A DNA stretch of 64,000 nucleotides from Aphrocallistes beatrix (GCA_963281255.1 OY725492.1:558001-622000); one strand, 5' to 3'; counted from the first letter of the stretch, positions 43,701 through 54,968 are shown. Notes: generated by a model not told the origin, from the letters alone. Program-made: numbers and translations.

Positions 43701-46700
43701 TCAATGACTTTTTTTGGAATATCTATTGATAAAAACTTGAACCAATTAAACGTATTTGGTTCGAATCCACAAAAAGAGAAAAAGGTAATTAGCAAACCAC
43801 TCTACAATGTTCTTGAAAAGAACAGAGTAGATCTAGGAGATGATTGCAATAAATGGGACCGATCGAAAATGATCAACGTTTTGGCTAACGTACTAGGAAT
43901 ACAATCTCCCATTGATCCTGATCCTTATTATGTGCTCACTATTGACAATCTTAAAAAAATGCTCGCCATCCAGATGCGTTTCCGTAGTAACATTCCCGTC
44001 ATCTTGATGCGTGAAACAGGCTGCGGGAAAACTCGTTTGATTAACTTTATGTGTCAACTACAAACCAAAAGTCGCGATATTCAGAATTTCATCATTTTCA
44101 AAATCCATGGTGAAATCTACAAAGCTGATATAATGGACTATTATCAAAAAGCTCTAGAGTTAGCAAAAGAGAATGCTAGCAAAAATATTGATACAATCCT
44201 TTTCTTTGATGAAGTGAACACTAGCTATTCGATTGGCTTGATAAAAGAGATTCTTTGCGACAGAAGAATTGATGGTGTAAGAATTCCGAATGATTTACGG
44301 TTACAGTTCGTAACTGCATGCAATCCTTATAGAAAACACACTGAAGAGATGTTGAAAAAGCTAACCTCTGCTGGTCTAGGAATGTTCAATACAAGTGATA
44401 AAGTTAGGGAACATTTTGGAAAAATCCCACTACGAGAACTTGTGTACCGAGTTCTTCCATTACCAGATAGTCTATTACCATTAGTTTGGGACTTTGGAAC
44501 ACTGGATCCTGAAAGTGAGCGTTCTTATATTCAGAAAATTGTTGACACCCACTTACCCCACGATAAAAGTTCAAGTCCTTTGAGCAATGCCATTGCGACA
44601 GTTCTATTATCTGCTCAAATGTTCATGAGAGATAAAGATGATGAATGTTCTTTCGTTAGTTTGAGAGATGTTGAGCGAACATTAAAAGTTATGCTATGGT
44701 TTCAAGAACTTTTACCTAAGATTGATAAAAGCATTGATACTGGAATAAATTTGGATACACGAAGTCTTATACTCTCCATAGCAGTGTGTTATAGAGCTAA
44801 ACTTGTCAATAGAAAGGATTTTGATAAAGATAATTTCAAGTAAATTCGATTATCCTCTGGATAAAATTACAAATGCAAGCCTAATTTTCAAAGAGATAAA
44901 AGCATTCCAAGACGTTCTTGTGAGTTTAATGACAATCGGAGAGCATATTGCAAAAATAAGGCATTGAAGGAGAATTTGTTTATGATGTTCGTTTGTATTC
45001 AATTGAAAATTCCATTATTCATTATTGGTAAGCCAGGAACATCCAAATCGTTAGCAAAACATATCATTAGCCACTCACTGAATGGAGATTTTAACTTGGA
45101 TGGAAATAAAATAGCAAAATACACACAAGTCTATATGCGATCTTACCAATGCAGCCAATTGACCACATCCAAAGAAATTCAAAACTTATTTGAAAGCTGT
45201 CAGACCATTCAAGAGGAGAGTGCCGCTGACTGTGTTGCTTGTGTCGTTTTGGATGAAGTCGGTTTAGCTGAAGATTCTCCTAGTTTACCTCTCAAAATAC
45301 TTCATCCTCTCCTTGAAGATGGCATTAACGAAACAAATGGACAAAGACCAAACATTGCTTTCATAGGTTTGTCCAACTGGGCTCTTGATCCAGCTAAAAT
45401 GAATCGGGGCATTATGTTACGGCTTGAAGATCCTACACTTGAAGATATTGTGGATACCGGTCAATCAATAATTAATTCTAGTGAAAAAGAAGATATCAAT
45501 TCTTTGCGTAAACTTATCCCTAACATCCCAAACCTATCTAAAGGATATTTGAAATTAATTGAAAAGCAACAAAAAGAAGGATTAAAGGATTACTTTGGAC
45601 TTCGAGACTTGTATCACCTTATTAAAATGCTGAACCAACTCTGTAAGGAATATGGAACTTTCAACACTAGAATTTTTAATCATGCGATATTGAGAAACTT
45701 TGGAGGAATTACCGGGATCAATGTTATCGATGTTTTTAAACATGATCTACCCGATCTAGGATGTACTGAAATTGGTCCTCATTCAGATATTTTATCTCTA
45801 ATTAGATCAAGTTTACTTGGCAAATCGAAATGGAATCTTCCCGAAGAAGAGAGAGAGAAGCAGAGAATGGAGAGGTCAAGGTATCTTCTTCTATTGACAG
45901 AAAATTACGTTGCTTTAGATATTTTATTTCATTCAGAAATCTTAAAAAACGATGCTAAAGTGATATTTGGGAGTAGTTTTCCTCTCGATCAAGAATACTT
46001 CGGCATTTGCCACACTATTAATCGTATCAAAGTATTCATGGAAACCGGAAAAGTCGTAGTATTGACCAATTTGTCCAATGTTTATGAGAGTCTTTACGAG
46101 CTTCTCAATCTCTTCTATGTTGATATTCTAGGCAAGAGTTGGGTGGATATCGGAATTGGTTCGCAGCGAATTAAATGCCCAGTACATCCTGACTTCAGAT
46201 TGATAGTCATTGCAGATAAAAACACTGTCTTTGACCGATTTCCACCTCCTTTGATCAACAGACTAGAGAAGCATAACTTGACATTTTCTACTATACTTGA
46301 AGATGACATTATTGTGAAGAACATCATTACTTTGTCCAAATGGGTTCAGAATTTCGTTACTATTCACAGTAATGATTCTAATGAATCATCATATAAATAT
46401 ACTCAGGATAAGTGTTTTATTGGGATTCAGAATGATACTCCATCATTTATAGTTTACTCTTCAATAAGAATTTTAGGTTTAAAGGGAAAGGAAAAGGAAA
46501 GTATGGGGAAAATATTAGATTATTGCAAATTGGAGTTATTGAAGATTGCTTCTCCAGATTCAATTCTTCGAATACGCGAAAGTCAGTTAGCCGAAGAGGC
46601 TGATAAAATTTACGAAGATTACTGTACTCTCAAATTATTTGATCTTGCGAGCTACTTGGAAGAATTGCCTAATACTCGAGAGTATCATAACCAATCAACT

Positions 46701-47207
46701 CCATATTTATCCTATATTACAACATATTCTACTCTCCTGACGGAATTTGATATTGAGAAATTGAGAACTAAGCTAAATGTATTATTATATAGTGAAGTCA
46801 AGATTACCTTCCAAAATTTATCTCAGTTTACATCAGAACGGGAATTCATTTTAGCAATCAAAGAAGACATTCAAATCATAGCTAATCATGAATCAAAGGG
46901 AATTATCATTATTCAATGCGAAAACGGTCAAGCCAACTTTGATCTCGTGTCATGTGCTAAATACAAAGTGATGGAAATAATTACAGAAATGAGTGCGAAA
47001 CTAAACTCAAATTATTATTTTGTTTTCATCACACAATTTTTATTTCATCAGGGTCTTTCAAAACACTCAAGCTTCTGTGGTGGAGATTGGGATAGTGTTT
47101 ATATCGATGAACTTCGAGACTCTTCTCATTATTTGTTACCTCCATTCAATGAGCTTACCAATAATTCTGTTGCTCAAGTATTCAATTATCAGCATTTCAA
47201 TAATACG
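37788..47207 (+). CDS. RNF213-like giant AAA+ protein, exon 1 (stalk and AAA+ core)
   Basis: This exon codes for about 3,140 residues. It starts with a Cys-rich zinc-ribbon-like segment (FCVDKAC residues 7-13, CCVCGG about 34-39) and a long helical stalk. Three P-loops follow. SGNGKS near residue 1676 matches the ATP-binding AAA2 of the RNF213 core. RETGCGKT at 2075-2082 with FFDEVN at 2139-2144 matches AAA3. GKPGTSKS at 45027-45050 with VVLDEVGLAEDSP and NWALDPAKMNRG matches AAA4. RNF213 is a dynein-like AAA+ ubiquitin ligase of the cytosol and lipid droplets. The first P-loop glycine of AAA3 is arginine here. The frame is broken at 44841 (TAA). An adjacent frame encodes conserved-looking linker from about 44839 to 44954, and the original frame resumes near 44955 (KALKENLFMM). 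This needs a +1 and then a -1 change, by sequencing error, mutation or recoding. The exon ends at ACG|GTACGT. The start is the first ATG and matches the start of the minus-strand paralogue. Confidence 0.9.
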
Positions 47208-47538
47208 GTACGTTTGATAGTGTGATTTCTTACGATTAATATTAATCAAGATATTGTTCTTAAAATGAGTGCTGGTGATATAGTCAACTGACTTGCACAG
47301 TCAGCCAAAGTTTCTGCAACAATTAATTTTATTTCATTGATTTGAATAAGATAAATTTGTTTAACTTTGAATCGGCATGCATTAATGGATTCTAGTACTC
47401 TTCTAGTTCATAACGCAAAATATCTTGAAAATGTATTGAAAATATGTACTATATAACCCAGATCTAATAACCAAAAATTCTTACTATTAAAACTCAACTA
47501 ATGTATATCTATATATCTATATCTATATCTATATATAG

Positions 47539-48318
47539 AAGCGCGCTTCGCTTGCTTGCGCTGCGCGGCTGGCGGGCACTTTGTGTCCCCCGGAGGCTCC
47601 CTTCGGTCGCCTGGGGTCACATTGGTTAATTATAAGGGAGATAAAATCTCTAAATACGTCTATCCTACAGTTATAATCAATAATGCACGAAAAATCACCA
47701 AATTTATCAATTTTAAAAATTTTGATGCGTAATAATGACGGGAACGCGGAATTTGACCAACGAATAAGTAGGAATTTGACCAACGCACGAAGTGGGAATT
47801 TGACCAACGCACGAAATAGGAATTTGACCAACGCACGAAATAGGAATTTGACCACAGTGACACAGTGACATTTTGAGGTTGGAATGTGTCCAAATGAGAG
47901 CGAAACCAGGCATTTTAGGACGGAAACGTTATAAGAACAAAGTGAAAGTAAGCGTTTTAAGTTTGGATCAAATTGAAATTGAAAGTGATCTGAGGCATTT
48001 TCAGTGAATCCGTTAAGTGATGTTAAAATAACAGTAATGCGTTAAATAAAAACAAACAGTTGGTCAAATTCCTACTTATGAAAAACTGTTGGTCAAAATC
48101 CTACTTCGTACGTTGGTCAAATTCCTACTTATGAAAAACAGTTGATCAAATTCCTAACTTTAAATTTGTTGGTCAAATTCCTACTTATTCGTTGATCAAA
48201 TTCCGGCGTCCCATAATGACGTCATAACAAAGTGATGAGTCATCATTTTTTGATGATAGTTGCATCATATGTGTGGTATGTTAGTATACAGACTCTATTA
48301 AAATTTCAGCCTTCTATC
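47539..48318 (-). mobile_element. H1 Helitron-like element with nested insertion
   Basis: GCGCGCTTCGCTTGCTTGCG at the left is the reverse H1 3' end, followed by the body to TTAAAATTTCAGCCTTCTAT near 48318. There the copy is truncated and meets CCTTACTATTAAAACTCGAT, an H1-type 5' start in reverse. The interior is split by 47741-48212. Confidence 0.65.
47741..48212. mobile_element. Foldback element with 8-9-bp target duplication and subterminal tandem repeats
   Basis: The ends GGGAACGCGGAATTTGACCA and, reverse complemented, GGGACGCCGGAATTTGATCA are inverted repeats of about 32 bp. ATAATGAC is repeated exactly at 47733-47740 and 48213-48220, or 9 bp if the ambiguous G is counted. Inside the left end a unit of about 24 bp (AGGAATTTGACCAACGCACG) repeats four times, and the right end carries the inverse units. 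Removing it restores H1 sequence. The duplication length fits a MULE- or hAT-type origin. Confidence 0.85.
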
Positions 48319-48339
48319 CTTACTATTAAAACTCGATGA

Positions 48340-48373
<34 letters not shown>

Positions 48374-48382
48374 GTATATATA

Positions 48383-48844
48383 CACTGCCTGAACAAAAGT
48401 ATTCGTACACCCCTTAATTCCCCATACAAATAGTTATAATACTGATTTATTTAGCGAGTCAAGGTATTTAATTGGTAAGAGATACGCTTAATTTAACTTC
48501 AAATTCGAATTGCTCCCTTTTTCATCTTTCAACTTGTTGACACTCCCACAAGGTTAAATATTTTCAAACTGTGCCACCTCATATCATTAATGCCATAATA
48601 TACAATGGTGATCACTCGCGACATGTGGCATAGGAAAGCAAATGCTGAAAACACTTAATCTTGAAGAAGAGTAATTAAGTTGAAAACTTATAAAGTGGGT
48701 AATTTAAATATGGAGAATTCGAATTTGAAGTTTAATTAAGCGTATCTCTTACCAATTAAATACCTTGACTCGCTAAATAAATCAGTATTATAACTATTTA
48801 TATAGGGAATTATGGGGTGTACGAATACTTTTGTTCAGGCAGTG
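48383..48844. mobile_element. Tc1/mariner-like MITE, inverted repeats about 135 bp
   Basis: CACTGCCTGAACAAAAGTAT through about 48515 is mirrored nearly perfectly by the right end (ATACTTTTGTTCAGGCAGTG). TA flanks at 48381-48382 and 48845-48846 lie within a (TA)n tract. A short unique centre remains. No transposase. Confidence 0.85.
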
Positions 48845-49139
48845 TATATATATATATATATATATACGTATATATCTCTCTATATATCTATATCTATCTA
48901 TATATCTCTCTCTCAACCGGGCAGCCCTTTCGACATTTAGTTAATATGCATTGTCCTATTTTCAAGTCAATTATTAACCACAATTCCAGCAATCACTATC
49001 ATATAATATTATTTAATGAACTTTGATAATGAATTTGGAAGATAATTGCGACATCTAATATATTCAGGGATAAATACTGCTTAAAATGTATTAATCAATC
49101 GCAATGGAATAGTTTCTTTTCCTTTATACAATATCTATT

Positions 49140-49361
49140 TTAGAATCACCTCTCTTATCCGGAACTCAAATTTTGATAACCTCTAAGTTCCGGGCACTAG
49201 ATATTGTTTAAACTCACCCATCATACAAATTGACAGTTTTAACACTATAAACTGCTATTCAAGTTGATTTCTGAGTTACGGGCACCTCTCTTATCCCGAC
49301 CTCCGATATCCGGGCACCCTCCGGTCCGGCACTGCCCCCGGATAAGAGAGGTTCGAGTGTA
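49140..49361. mobile_element. pogo-like MITE (CTCTCTTATCCGG ends)
   Basis: TAGAATCACCTCTCTTATCC and, reverse complemented from the right, ACACTCGAACCTCTCTTATC form the ends. GGGCACC-type phrases repeat inside in both orientations. It abuts a (TA)n tract. Confidence 0.6.
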
Positions 49362-49378
49362 TATATATATATATATAT

Positions 49379-50195
49379 GTAACGAAATGATTGAAAAAAC
49401 TGCAAAGCACAAAAAGCTGATTTTTGGCATGTGGGAGTCTTTTGGCTATGACTCCAGTAAGTTCTGAGCTCAGACGAAAATGTCGACTCATCATGGAATT
49501 ATGACGTCATTGTCACCTTTTATATACAGTACACCCTCGCTAGTCCGAACCTCGCCAATCCGAACCCTCGCTAATCCGAACACTTCATTCTTAAAATCCG
49601 AACACCCAAATTATAATTTTATTCGCCTCTATGATTTGAATAAACGTTTATAAACTTAAATTTAACATTAAGACTGAGAAACCTCGTTAAATAAGCAATC
49701 ATAGCGGAATAATATCCTTAATATTCTAACAATACAAATTTATTATAATCAATGCCCTATTGAATTAGTGTTATTTCAGTAATCGGAACAAATTCACTAA
49801 TCCGAACGATTTTTTCGAACATTGGAACAGAGCTGTTCGGGTTAGCGAGGGTGTACTGTAATTAGAAATTTCAGTTTTTCGACCATAACTCAGCCATTTT
49901 AGGTGATAGAAGGCTGAAATTTTAAGAGAATGTGTATACTAACATACCTCAGATATGATGGGACTATCGTCAAAAGATGATGACTCATCACTCCGTTATG
50001 ACGTCATCATTATCCATCAAAATTTTAAAAATTGAAAAATTTGGTGATTCTTCGAGTGATATCGATTTTATAATATGGACATACTTAGAGATGCTATCTC
50101 CCATATAATTAACTAATGTGACTCCAGGAGACCGAAGGGAGCCTCCAGCGGACACAAAGTGTCCACCCGCAGCGCAAGCAAGCGAAGCGCGCTTG
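49379..50195 (+). mobile_element. H1 Helitron-like element with nested pogo MITE
   Basis: The 5' side begins GTAACGAAATGATTGAAAAA, and the 3' side ends with AAGCAAGCGAAGCGCGCTTG at 50195. The sequence that continues after it (TCTCCTATAATGGCTGAGTT to CGTTACAGATAT at about 50390) is the remainder of another H1 in reverse orientation, so this copy jumped into an H1. The nested MITE is at 49527-49858. Confidence 0.7.
49527..49858. mobile_element. pogo-like MITE, CAGTACACCCTCGC family
   Basis: The ends CAGTACACCCTCGCTAGTCC and, reverse complemented, CAGTACACCCTCGCTAACCC are flanked by TA on both sides. Internally AATCCGAAC and GTTCGG phrases are arranged symmetrically. It is the best preserved of three copies (others at 15050 and about 31763). 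Confidence 0.8.
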
Positions 50196-50420
50196 TCTCC
50201 TATAATGGCTGAGTTATGCTCGAATAACTGTATAACTTTTTAAAATGTGACAATGACGTCATAATTCCATGATGAGTCGACATTTTCGTCTGAACTCAGA
50301 ACTTAGTGGAGCAATTACCAAAAAGACTCCCACATGCCAAAAATCAGCTTTCTGAGCCTGACAGTTTCTTCAATCAATTCGTTACAGATATATATATATA
50401 TGTATATACATATATATTTA

Positions 50421-50546
50421 TATCCCTACTTGGACTCGGAATGTTGAAGTGAAAGTGAAAGTTAATTGAAAGTGAATTGAAAGTGAAAATGAAAGTGGGA
50501 TTTTCTATTTATGTATACTTTGTACCCCAAGTCCAAGTAGGGATAT
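50421..50546. repeat. Small inverted-repeat element with GAAAGTGAA repeats
   Basis: TATCCCTACTTGGACTCGG is mirrored by CCAAGTCCAAGTAGGGATAT. The interior repeats TGAAAGTGA and TGAATTGAA units. H2-type 3'-end sequence in reverse (CAAGCGCGCTTCGCTTGCTT) follows at about 50556, and a one-ended Tc1-like MITE at 50686-50925 is inserted in it. Confidence 0.6.
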
Positions 50547-51041
50547 ATATAAATACAAGCGCGCTTCGCTTGCTTCCGCTACGCGGCTTGCAGACAGTGC
50601 GTGTCCTCAGAGTCACCCTACGGGCGCCTGGAGTTACTCGATCTAACCTATTTTGGGATTTTCTTTTTAATATAAACAATATATACACTGAGCGGACAAA
50701 AGTATTTCAACACTTGATTCTTTCGCATACAAATAATACTAAATCGGAGTATTTCATGAAGGGCAATATGTTCAAATTCAAAGAGATACTAAAAATCTGA
50801 TTTCAGATTCGAAATCTACACATTCGAATTAGTCATAGTTGAACATAACCAATAAATTACCCAATTCAATGAACAATTTTATCAGCCTGAGCCACCATAG
50901 GTAATTCATTGCCATCATGTATAATTTTCGCCTTTAGTGGTAAACCTCAGCAAACATTCAGGGACTTCTGTTAAAACATTTTAGTATATTCTATATTAAA
51001 ATTATCACACGAATCAAAAAATAATTCTATATTTCTCCTAG

Positions 51042-51186
51042 GGTGAATCAATCAGTACAGACAAATATAAATTTCAAAAGAGGAGATTGGTCAGATGTAT
51101 ACAAGAGGCTGTTTGTAGATTGAATAGTAGAAATGCAGATAGAATCAATTATATTGTTCATCTTTTGAAACTACCTCAGTTTACAG
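51042..51186 (+). CDS. RNF213-like exon 2
   Basis: The acceptor is TTTCTCCTAG, and the exon reads in phase 0 as GESISTDKYKFQ.. then KRRLVRCIQEAVCRLNSRN. It ends ACAG|GTATTC in phase 1. The peptide resembles the human RNF213 segment around 'LVRSCVQSAVGMLRDQN', directly after the AAA region. Confidence 0.75.
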
Positions 51187-51560
51187 GTATTCAAACTCTC
51201 TCTTTGTTTTATCAGCTTTTTTCTGTATTTTACTTATACATAGTATTCATATAGGACGGACCATGGGCTGTATTTGTCTCTATGCGGAATATTTAAGGTT
51301 ATTATTCCAATTAAGTGCAGCTCCTTCCTTATGAAATATGTCTTTATTGGTAGAGATGCCATCTACTGTAGATTAATCCTTTTTATCCTACAAAATCTAT
51401 ATATTCTGATTTTCTCACAATTTGCAACTTATTTGCGTAATATTTTAAAATTATATTGTAGCTTTTTATGTGCGAATGATACTTAATAAATTTCATAAAT
51501 TACGGTTTTTGTGAGTACATAACATTTTGAAACTATTCTCACACTAGCATTTTTTTCTAG

Positions 51561-51992
51561 AAATTGCTGATTTAACATGCGAGATTGTTTCTAACCTATT
51601 GAACTGGAGTTCTAATTTAAGATACAGCAGGGAGTGGTCTTGTATTGCAGCTTTAAAATCCGATTTTTCTACAGTCTCGACTACTTTCGCGAAGGCTCTC
51701 TCTTCACATATCGATGATCTTATTACGCCATTGTTTAGCGATATATTATCCATCATTGACACAAATGATAATTTGAATCTGATCTTTCTGGATCTACCAT
51801 GTACTAAGCTTGCTTGGGAACATATTTATCAAGATGAAAGAATATTACACTGGAATTCCTTAATTAACGATTCTTCGCTAAAAGTTCTAAATAATTCTAA
51901 AAAGTGTCTGCTAAATACCAATCAATTTCCATTCTTTACAATAATATATCAACAAGTTGATCGTCTTTTTAGTGACATGAATACAAACCTTG
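51561..51992 (+). CDS. RNF213-like exon 3
   Basis: The acceptor is TTTTTTCTAG. The exon enters in phase 1 and encodes 144 codons including ITPLFSDILSIIDTNDNLNL, which parallels the family's 'VTPVFARLLAFVDRNANLDL' helix. It ends CTTG|GTAAGT in phase 1. The frame is fully open. Confidence 0.8.
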
Positions 51993-52596
51993 GTAAGTAA
52001 ATTAGATTCACTAATTAAGTACACCATCGTGTATTACTATAATTCTTTTCAATGAGCAAATTATTAAGTACTGTGCAAGGGGACAATGAAGTAAGAATTT
52101 AAAACACAAATCAAAAGAAAGTCTCACAAACGGGATTGTGCTTCCACATTTTTAGCTGGTAATGCAATATTTTACGTTGTGTCACACCAACCCTATAATG
52201 TGGAAACACATCCCATTCTTTCAGTGATCAGTGAGTTTTCTCCCTAATAATTTGTGGTATGAGAGGAATTTTCTTGTAAGCCCTTCTTTCACCTAAAATT
52301 CCCGCTTAGATGAATAATGTCGAATATTTTCCACATTTTTCAATGAGGTTTAAGATTGGGCACATTCAGCCGTAGTGACTTTCTTCCTAGACAATCAAAA
52401 TCCTCGTACACCTTCGAGCGATGTGTAATGTAGAATATGACAATTTGAAATTATTATTCTATAGTACATTGTAATATCACATCTATAATGCAGTAAATGT
52501 TAAAATGCATGTTAAAATACAAGTGATATATTGTTAATGGTTGTCCACATAAAGTTTTATCTTCATTTCATTATATATTCATTGAATTTATTTTAG

Positions 52597-52772
52597 GAAT
52601 AAAGGAGACGTGTAAGATATTTGAAGATAATTTTAATCAATCACCAATCGGAAAGATGATGTCTTTCGTGCAGAAGGAAAGTAAAAAGGCATTTTCCCTC
52701 AATGCTGACTATCTTAGGGACTTTCTATTATTTCATATGATGGAGAGTAAAGAAGAAGTGCAGCAATACCAA
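52597..52772 (+). CDS. RNF213-like exon 4
   Basis: The acceptor is TTATTTTAG. The exon enters in phase 1 and reads GIKETCKIFEDNFNQ.. to MESKEEVQQYQ. The donor is CCAA|GTAATT, phase 0. Sequence similarity alone is weak; phase continuity supports it. Confidence 0.7.
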
Positions 52773-52884
52773 GTAATTTCTAACTAAAATTTATTTATTT
52801 TTAATGGTGAATAGAAAGTGTACAAAAAAAGATTTACTATTAACATATTGTATTAAAAAACTTGATTACATTTCTATTTTATAG

Positions 52885-53300
52885 TGCTTATTTATTCTCA
52901 TGTCTATTACTGCTTCCAAACACAGAGGAACAAACAACCAAGATCAGGAAGATTTCTTTCAAAAGCTCCCAGACTATAATATACCCAGTATCCACATAGC
53001 ATATTCTATCGTGAAAGAGAGAGTTTTCTTCATTAATGAGGCCTTTAATAATGGATTTAAATTTCCTAAAGGTCACCCTATTCTGTCTGATAATTGCCTA
53101 TCGATACCAAGCAATTATTCTAAGTTGCAAAACATCGACTTCGAAATTTTCAAGGATTTGGTTAATACTTGCTGGGAAGACATTTCAAAATTGCAAGTGA
53201 ATGATCCAAAATGGTTAGAAAGATTTACACGCTACAGCTGCTTGATTGAAGAGAATTGGACTTTTTTCAAAAGTTTTTCAGAAGAGATTAATCTTCTCAG
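52885..53300 (+). CDS. RNF213-like exon 5
   Basis: After TTTTATAG the frame runs 138 codons (CLFILMSITASKHRG.. to FSEEINLL) and ends CTCAG|GTATGT in phase 2. The stretch WEDISKLQVNDPKWLERF lies where human RNF213 has a helical segment preceding the RING. No zinc-binding pattern is present. Confidence 0.75.
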
Positions 53301-53414
53301 GTATGTGTATACTATTAAAATGATGCATTCTTAAGATATAATGTTTCAAAATTAAAATATTTGTTGACACATGACAAGGATACTATGCTATTTATTGTAC
53401 TCGATTCTATGTAG

Positions 53415-53562
53415 GAACAAATGGCGGTGTATTCAGTGCGTACATCTATTTATCACTCATTTTCTAACTGAGAGCGCATTTAAAGAGATAAATTCGAAGA
53501 CTAATACGGTCCGGATTCAGTCAATTTCTATATTTGAGACAGCCTTCAATACTATATCAAAG
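53415..53562 (+). CDS. RNF213-like exon 6
   Basis: The acceptor is TTCTATGTAG. The exon completes a split arginine codon and reads NKWRCIQCVHLFITHFLTES.. to FETAFNTISK. The donor is AAG|GTAGTT, phase 0. Length and phase fit the neighbours. Confidence 0.7.
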
Positions 53563-53675
53563 GTAGTTATAGAAGATGTACAATAACTTCTTATTTATTT
53601 TAGTTCGAAAAATATTTAAAATGCTTACTCATTGAATAATGACATCCTGCAAATGCAAATTTATTGAATTTTAAG

Positions 53676-53805
53676 AAACGTACTTTTATAACGGTAATTA
53701 AGGATGAGAATATCCCTAAAGTTGAATGTAAATCCAACATCAATAAATGATATTGAAACTCTAGTTTCGGATGAAATTAGAATAATTGAACTGTTTAAAC
53801 AACCG
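53676..53805 (+). CDS. Possible extra RNF213-like exon (frameshifted, uncertain)
   Basis: A coding-like stretch reads KRTFITVIKDENIPKVEC.. and hits TGA at 53748. Skipping one base, it continues DIETLVSDEIRIIELFKQP. The acceptor (TTTTAAG) and donor (CCG|GTTAAC) are weak. It may be a real exon with a one-base change, a decayed exon or chance. Confidence 0.25.
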
Positions 53806-53877
53806 GTTAACAGACAACAACAGTAATTGTCAACAATATTCATAAATTTATTTGTCAAATTACATGAATATAAGAAT

Positions 53878-54343
53878 TCGCTTTTTTGCGGAGCGGGGCT
53901 GGCGGACGCTTTGTGTCTGCCAGAAGCGTTCTTTGAGTGGCTAGGCTCACATTGATTAATTATAAGGTAGATAATATTATCTCTAAAACCTTGTACGTCT
54001 GACTTACTGTTAAATCGATATCAATCAAAAAATCGCCAAATTTGTCAAACTTTCAATTTTTGATGCGTAATGATGTCATCATTGTAATAATCATTTTTTT
54101 GATAACAGTTGTATCGTATGTTATTAAAATTTCAGCCTTCCATAATAGCACCTAAAATGGCTGAGTTATAGTCGAAAAACTGAAATTTCTAATTATAAAA
54201 AAGATGTCATGATGGCATAATTCTATGATGAGCCGTCATTTCCGTATGAAGTCTTTGTGGAACTTAGTTAGCTAAAAGACTAAAAAAACAAAAATCAGTT
54301 CTCTGTGCCTGGCAGTTTCTTGAATCAATCCGCTACAGATGGG
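53878..54343 (-). mobile_element. H1 Helitron-like element in an intron
   Basis: The 3' hairpin is reduced (GCTGGCGGACGCTTTGTGTC), but the body (AATCGATATCAATC, TTATTAAAATTTCAGCCTTC) and the end TTGAATCAATCCGCTACAGA are clear. It lies between exon 6 and exon 7 in the minus orientation. Confidence 0.65.
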
Positions 54344-54572
54344 ATTTTCCAGGAATGGGCTGCATCATTTCAACTTTAAATCATATACTAGTGAAGTCCT
54401 ATAAATTCGAGGTCTAGACTATAACTAGAGAAACTCTAGGTAGAATCGAGGATTTTCAACCCTTAGCCATGGAGCCAATTCTATTTATAGTTTGACCCCT
54501 ACAAAATCAATTTTAACATAAATTATGAAATATATACAAATTTACTATAATAACACATTTTATGTTTCACAG

Positions 54573-54658
54573 ATTTCTCCTCGAGAAGTAAATTTTCATT
54601 CCCCAGAAAGTACCCAGTCCATCTTGGATACCCTCAACTCCATGAACAAAGGAATTTT
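54573..54658 (+). CDS. RNF213-like exon 7
   Basis: The acceptor is TATGTTTCACAG. In phase 0 it reads ISPREVNFHSPESTQSILD.. to NKGI, and it ends TTTT|GTAAGT in phase 2. It sits at the position just before the RING in human RNF213. No cysteine pattern is present. Confidence 0.7.
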
Positions 54659-54911
54659 GTAAGTTGATTGTTTGCTTGAAAACATCAATAAATGCTACAC
54701 TCGCTAAAATGGACGAACACATACATAATAACATTCTCTACATTATTAATCGTTTCAATAATATTGCTTCATCATCATGGATGATGACATTTGATGCTCT
54801 AATAGTAGCATTTTAACTCTTTAATCAATTCAAACACCCAAGCAAATATTCACACTAAATCACAAAATGAACATTTTTAGTCGAATACTGAGTTACAACT
54901 TATCTTATTAG

Positions 54912-54968
54912 GTCATTAAAAGTAGAAGATTTAAATCACAAATGCGAAACATCGAAAGAAGGTTCCAG
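54912..54968 (+). CDS. RNF213-like exon 8
   Basis: The acceptor is CTTATTAG. The exon codes for LSLKVEDLNHKCETSKEGS and ends CCAG|GTGATT in phase 2. It is only 57 bp long. Its phase matches exons 7 and 9. The single cysteine cannot form a RING. Confidence 0.6.

Larger units (their letters stand above)
47208..51041 (+). other. Intron 1 of the RNF213-like gene, 3.8 kb, repeat-filled
   Basis: It starts GTACGT after a phase-0 codon and ends TTTCTCCTAG. It holds an H1 element with a nested 472-bp insertion, a Tc1-like MITE, two pogo-type MITEs, another H1 pair and (TA)n tracts. No exon-like frame homologous to RNF213 is seen inside it, and the protein reads on smoothly across the junction. Confidence 0.7.

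Noticed and set aside
44841-44960. Interpretation of the frame break as a small intron starting GTAAAT
   Set aside because: The intervening sequence encodes a plausible family-like linker in one frame right up to the conserved motif, and removing it would delete that linker; compensating single-base changes explain it better.
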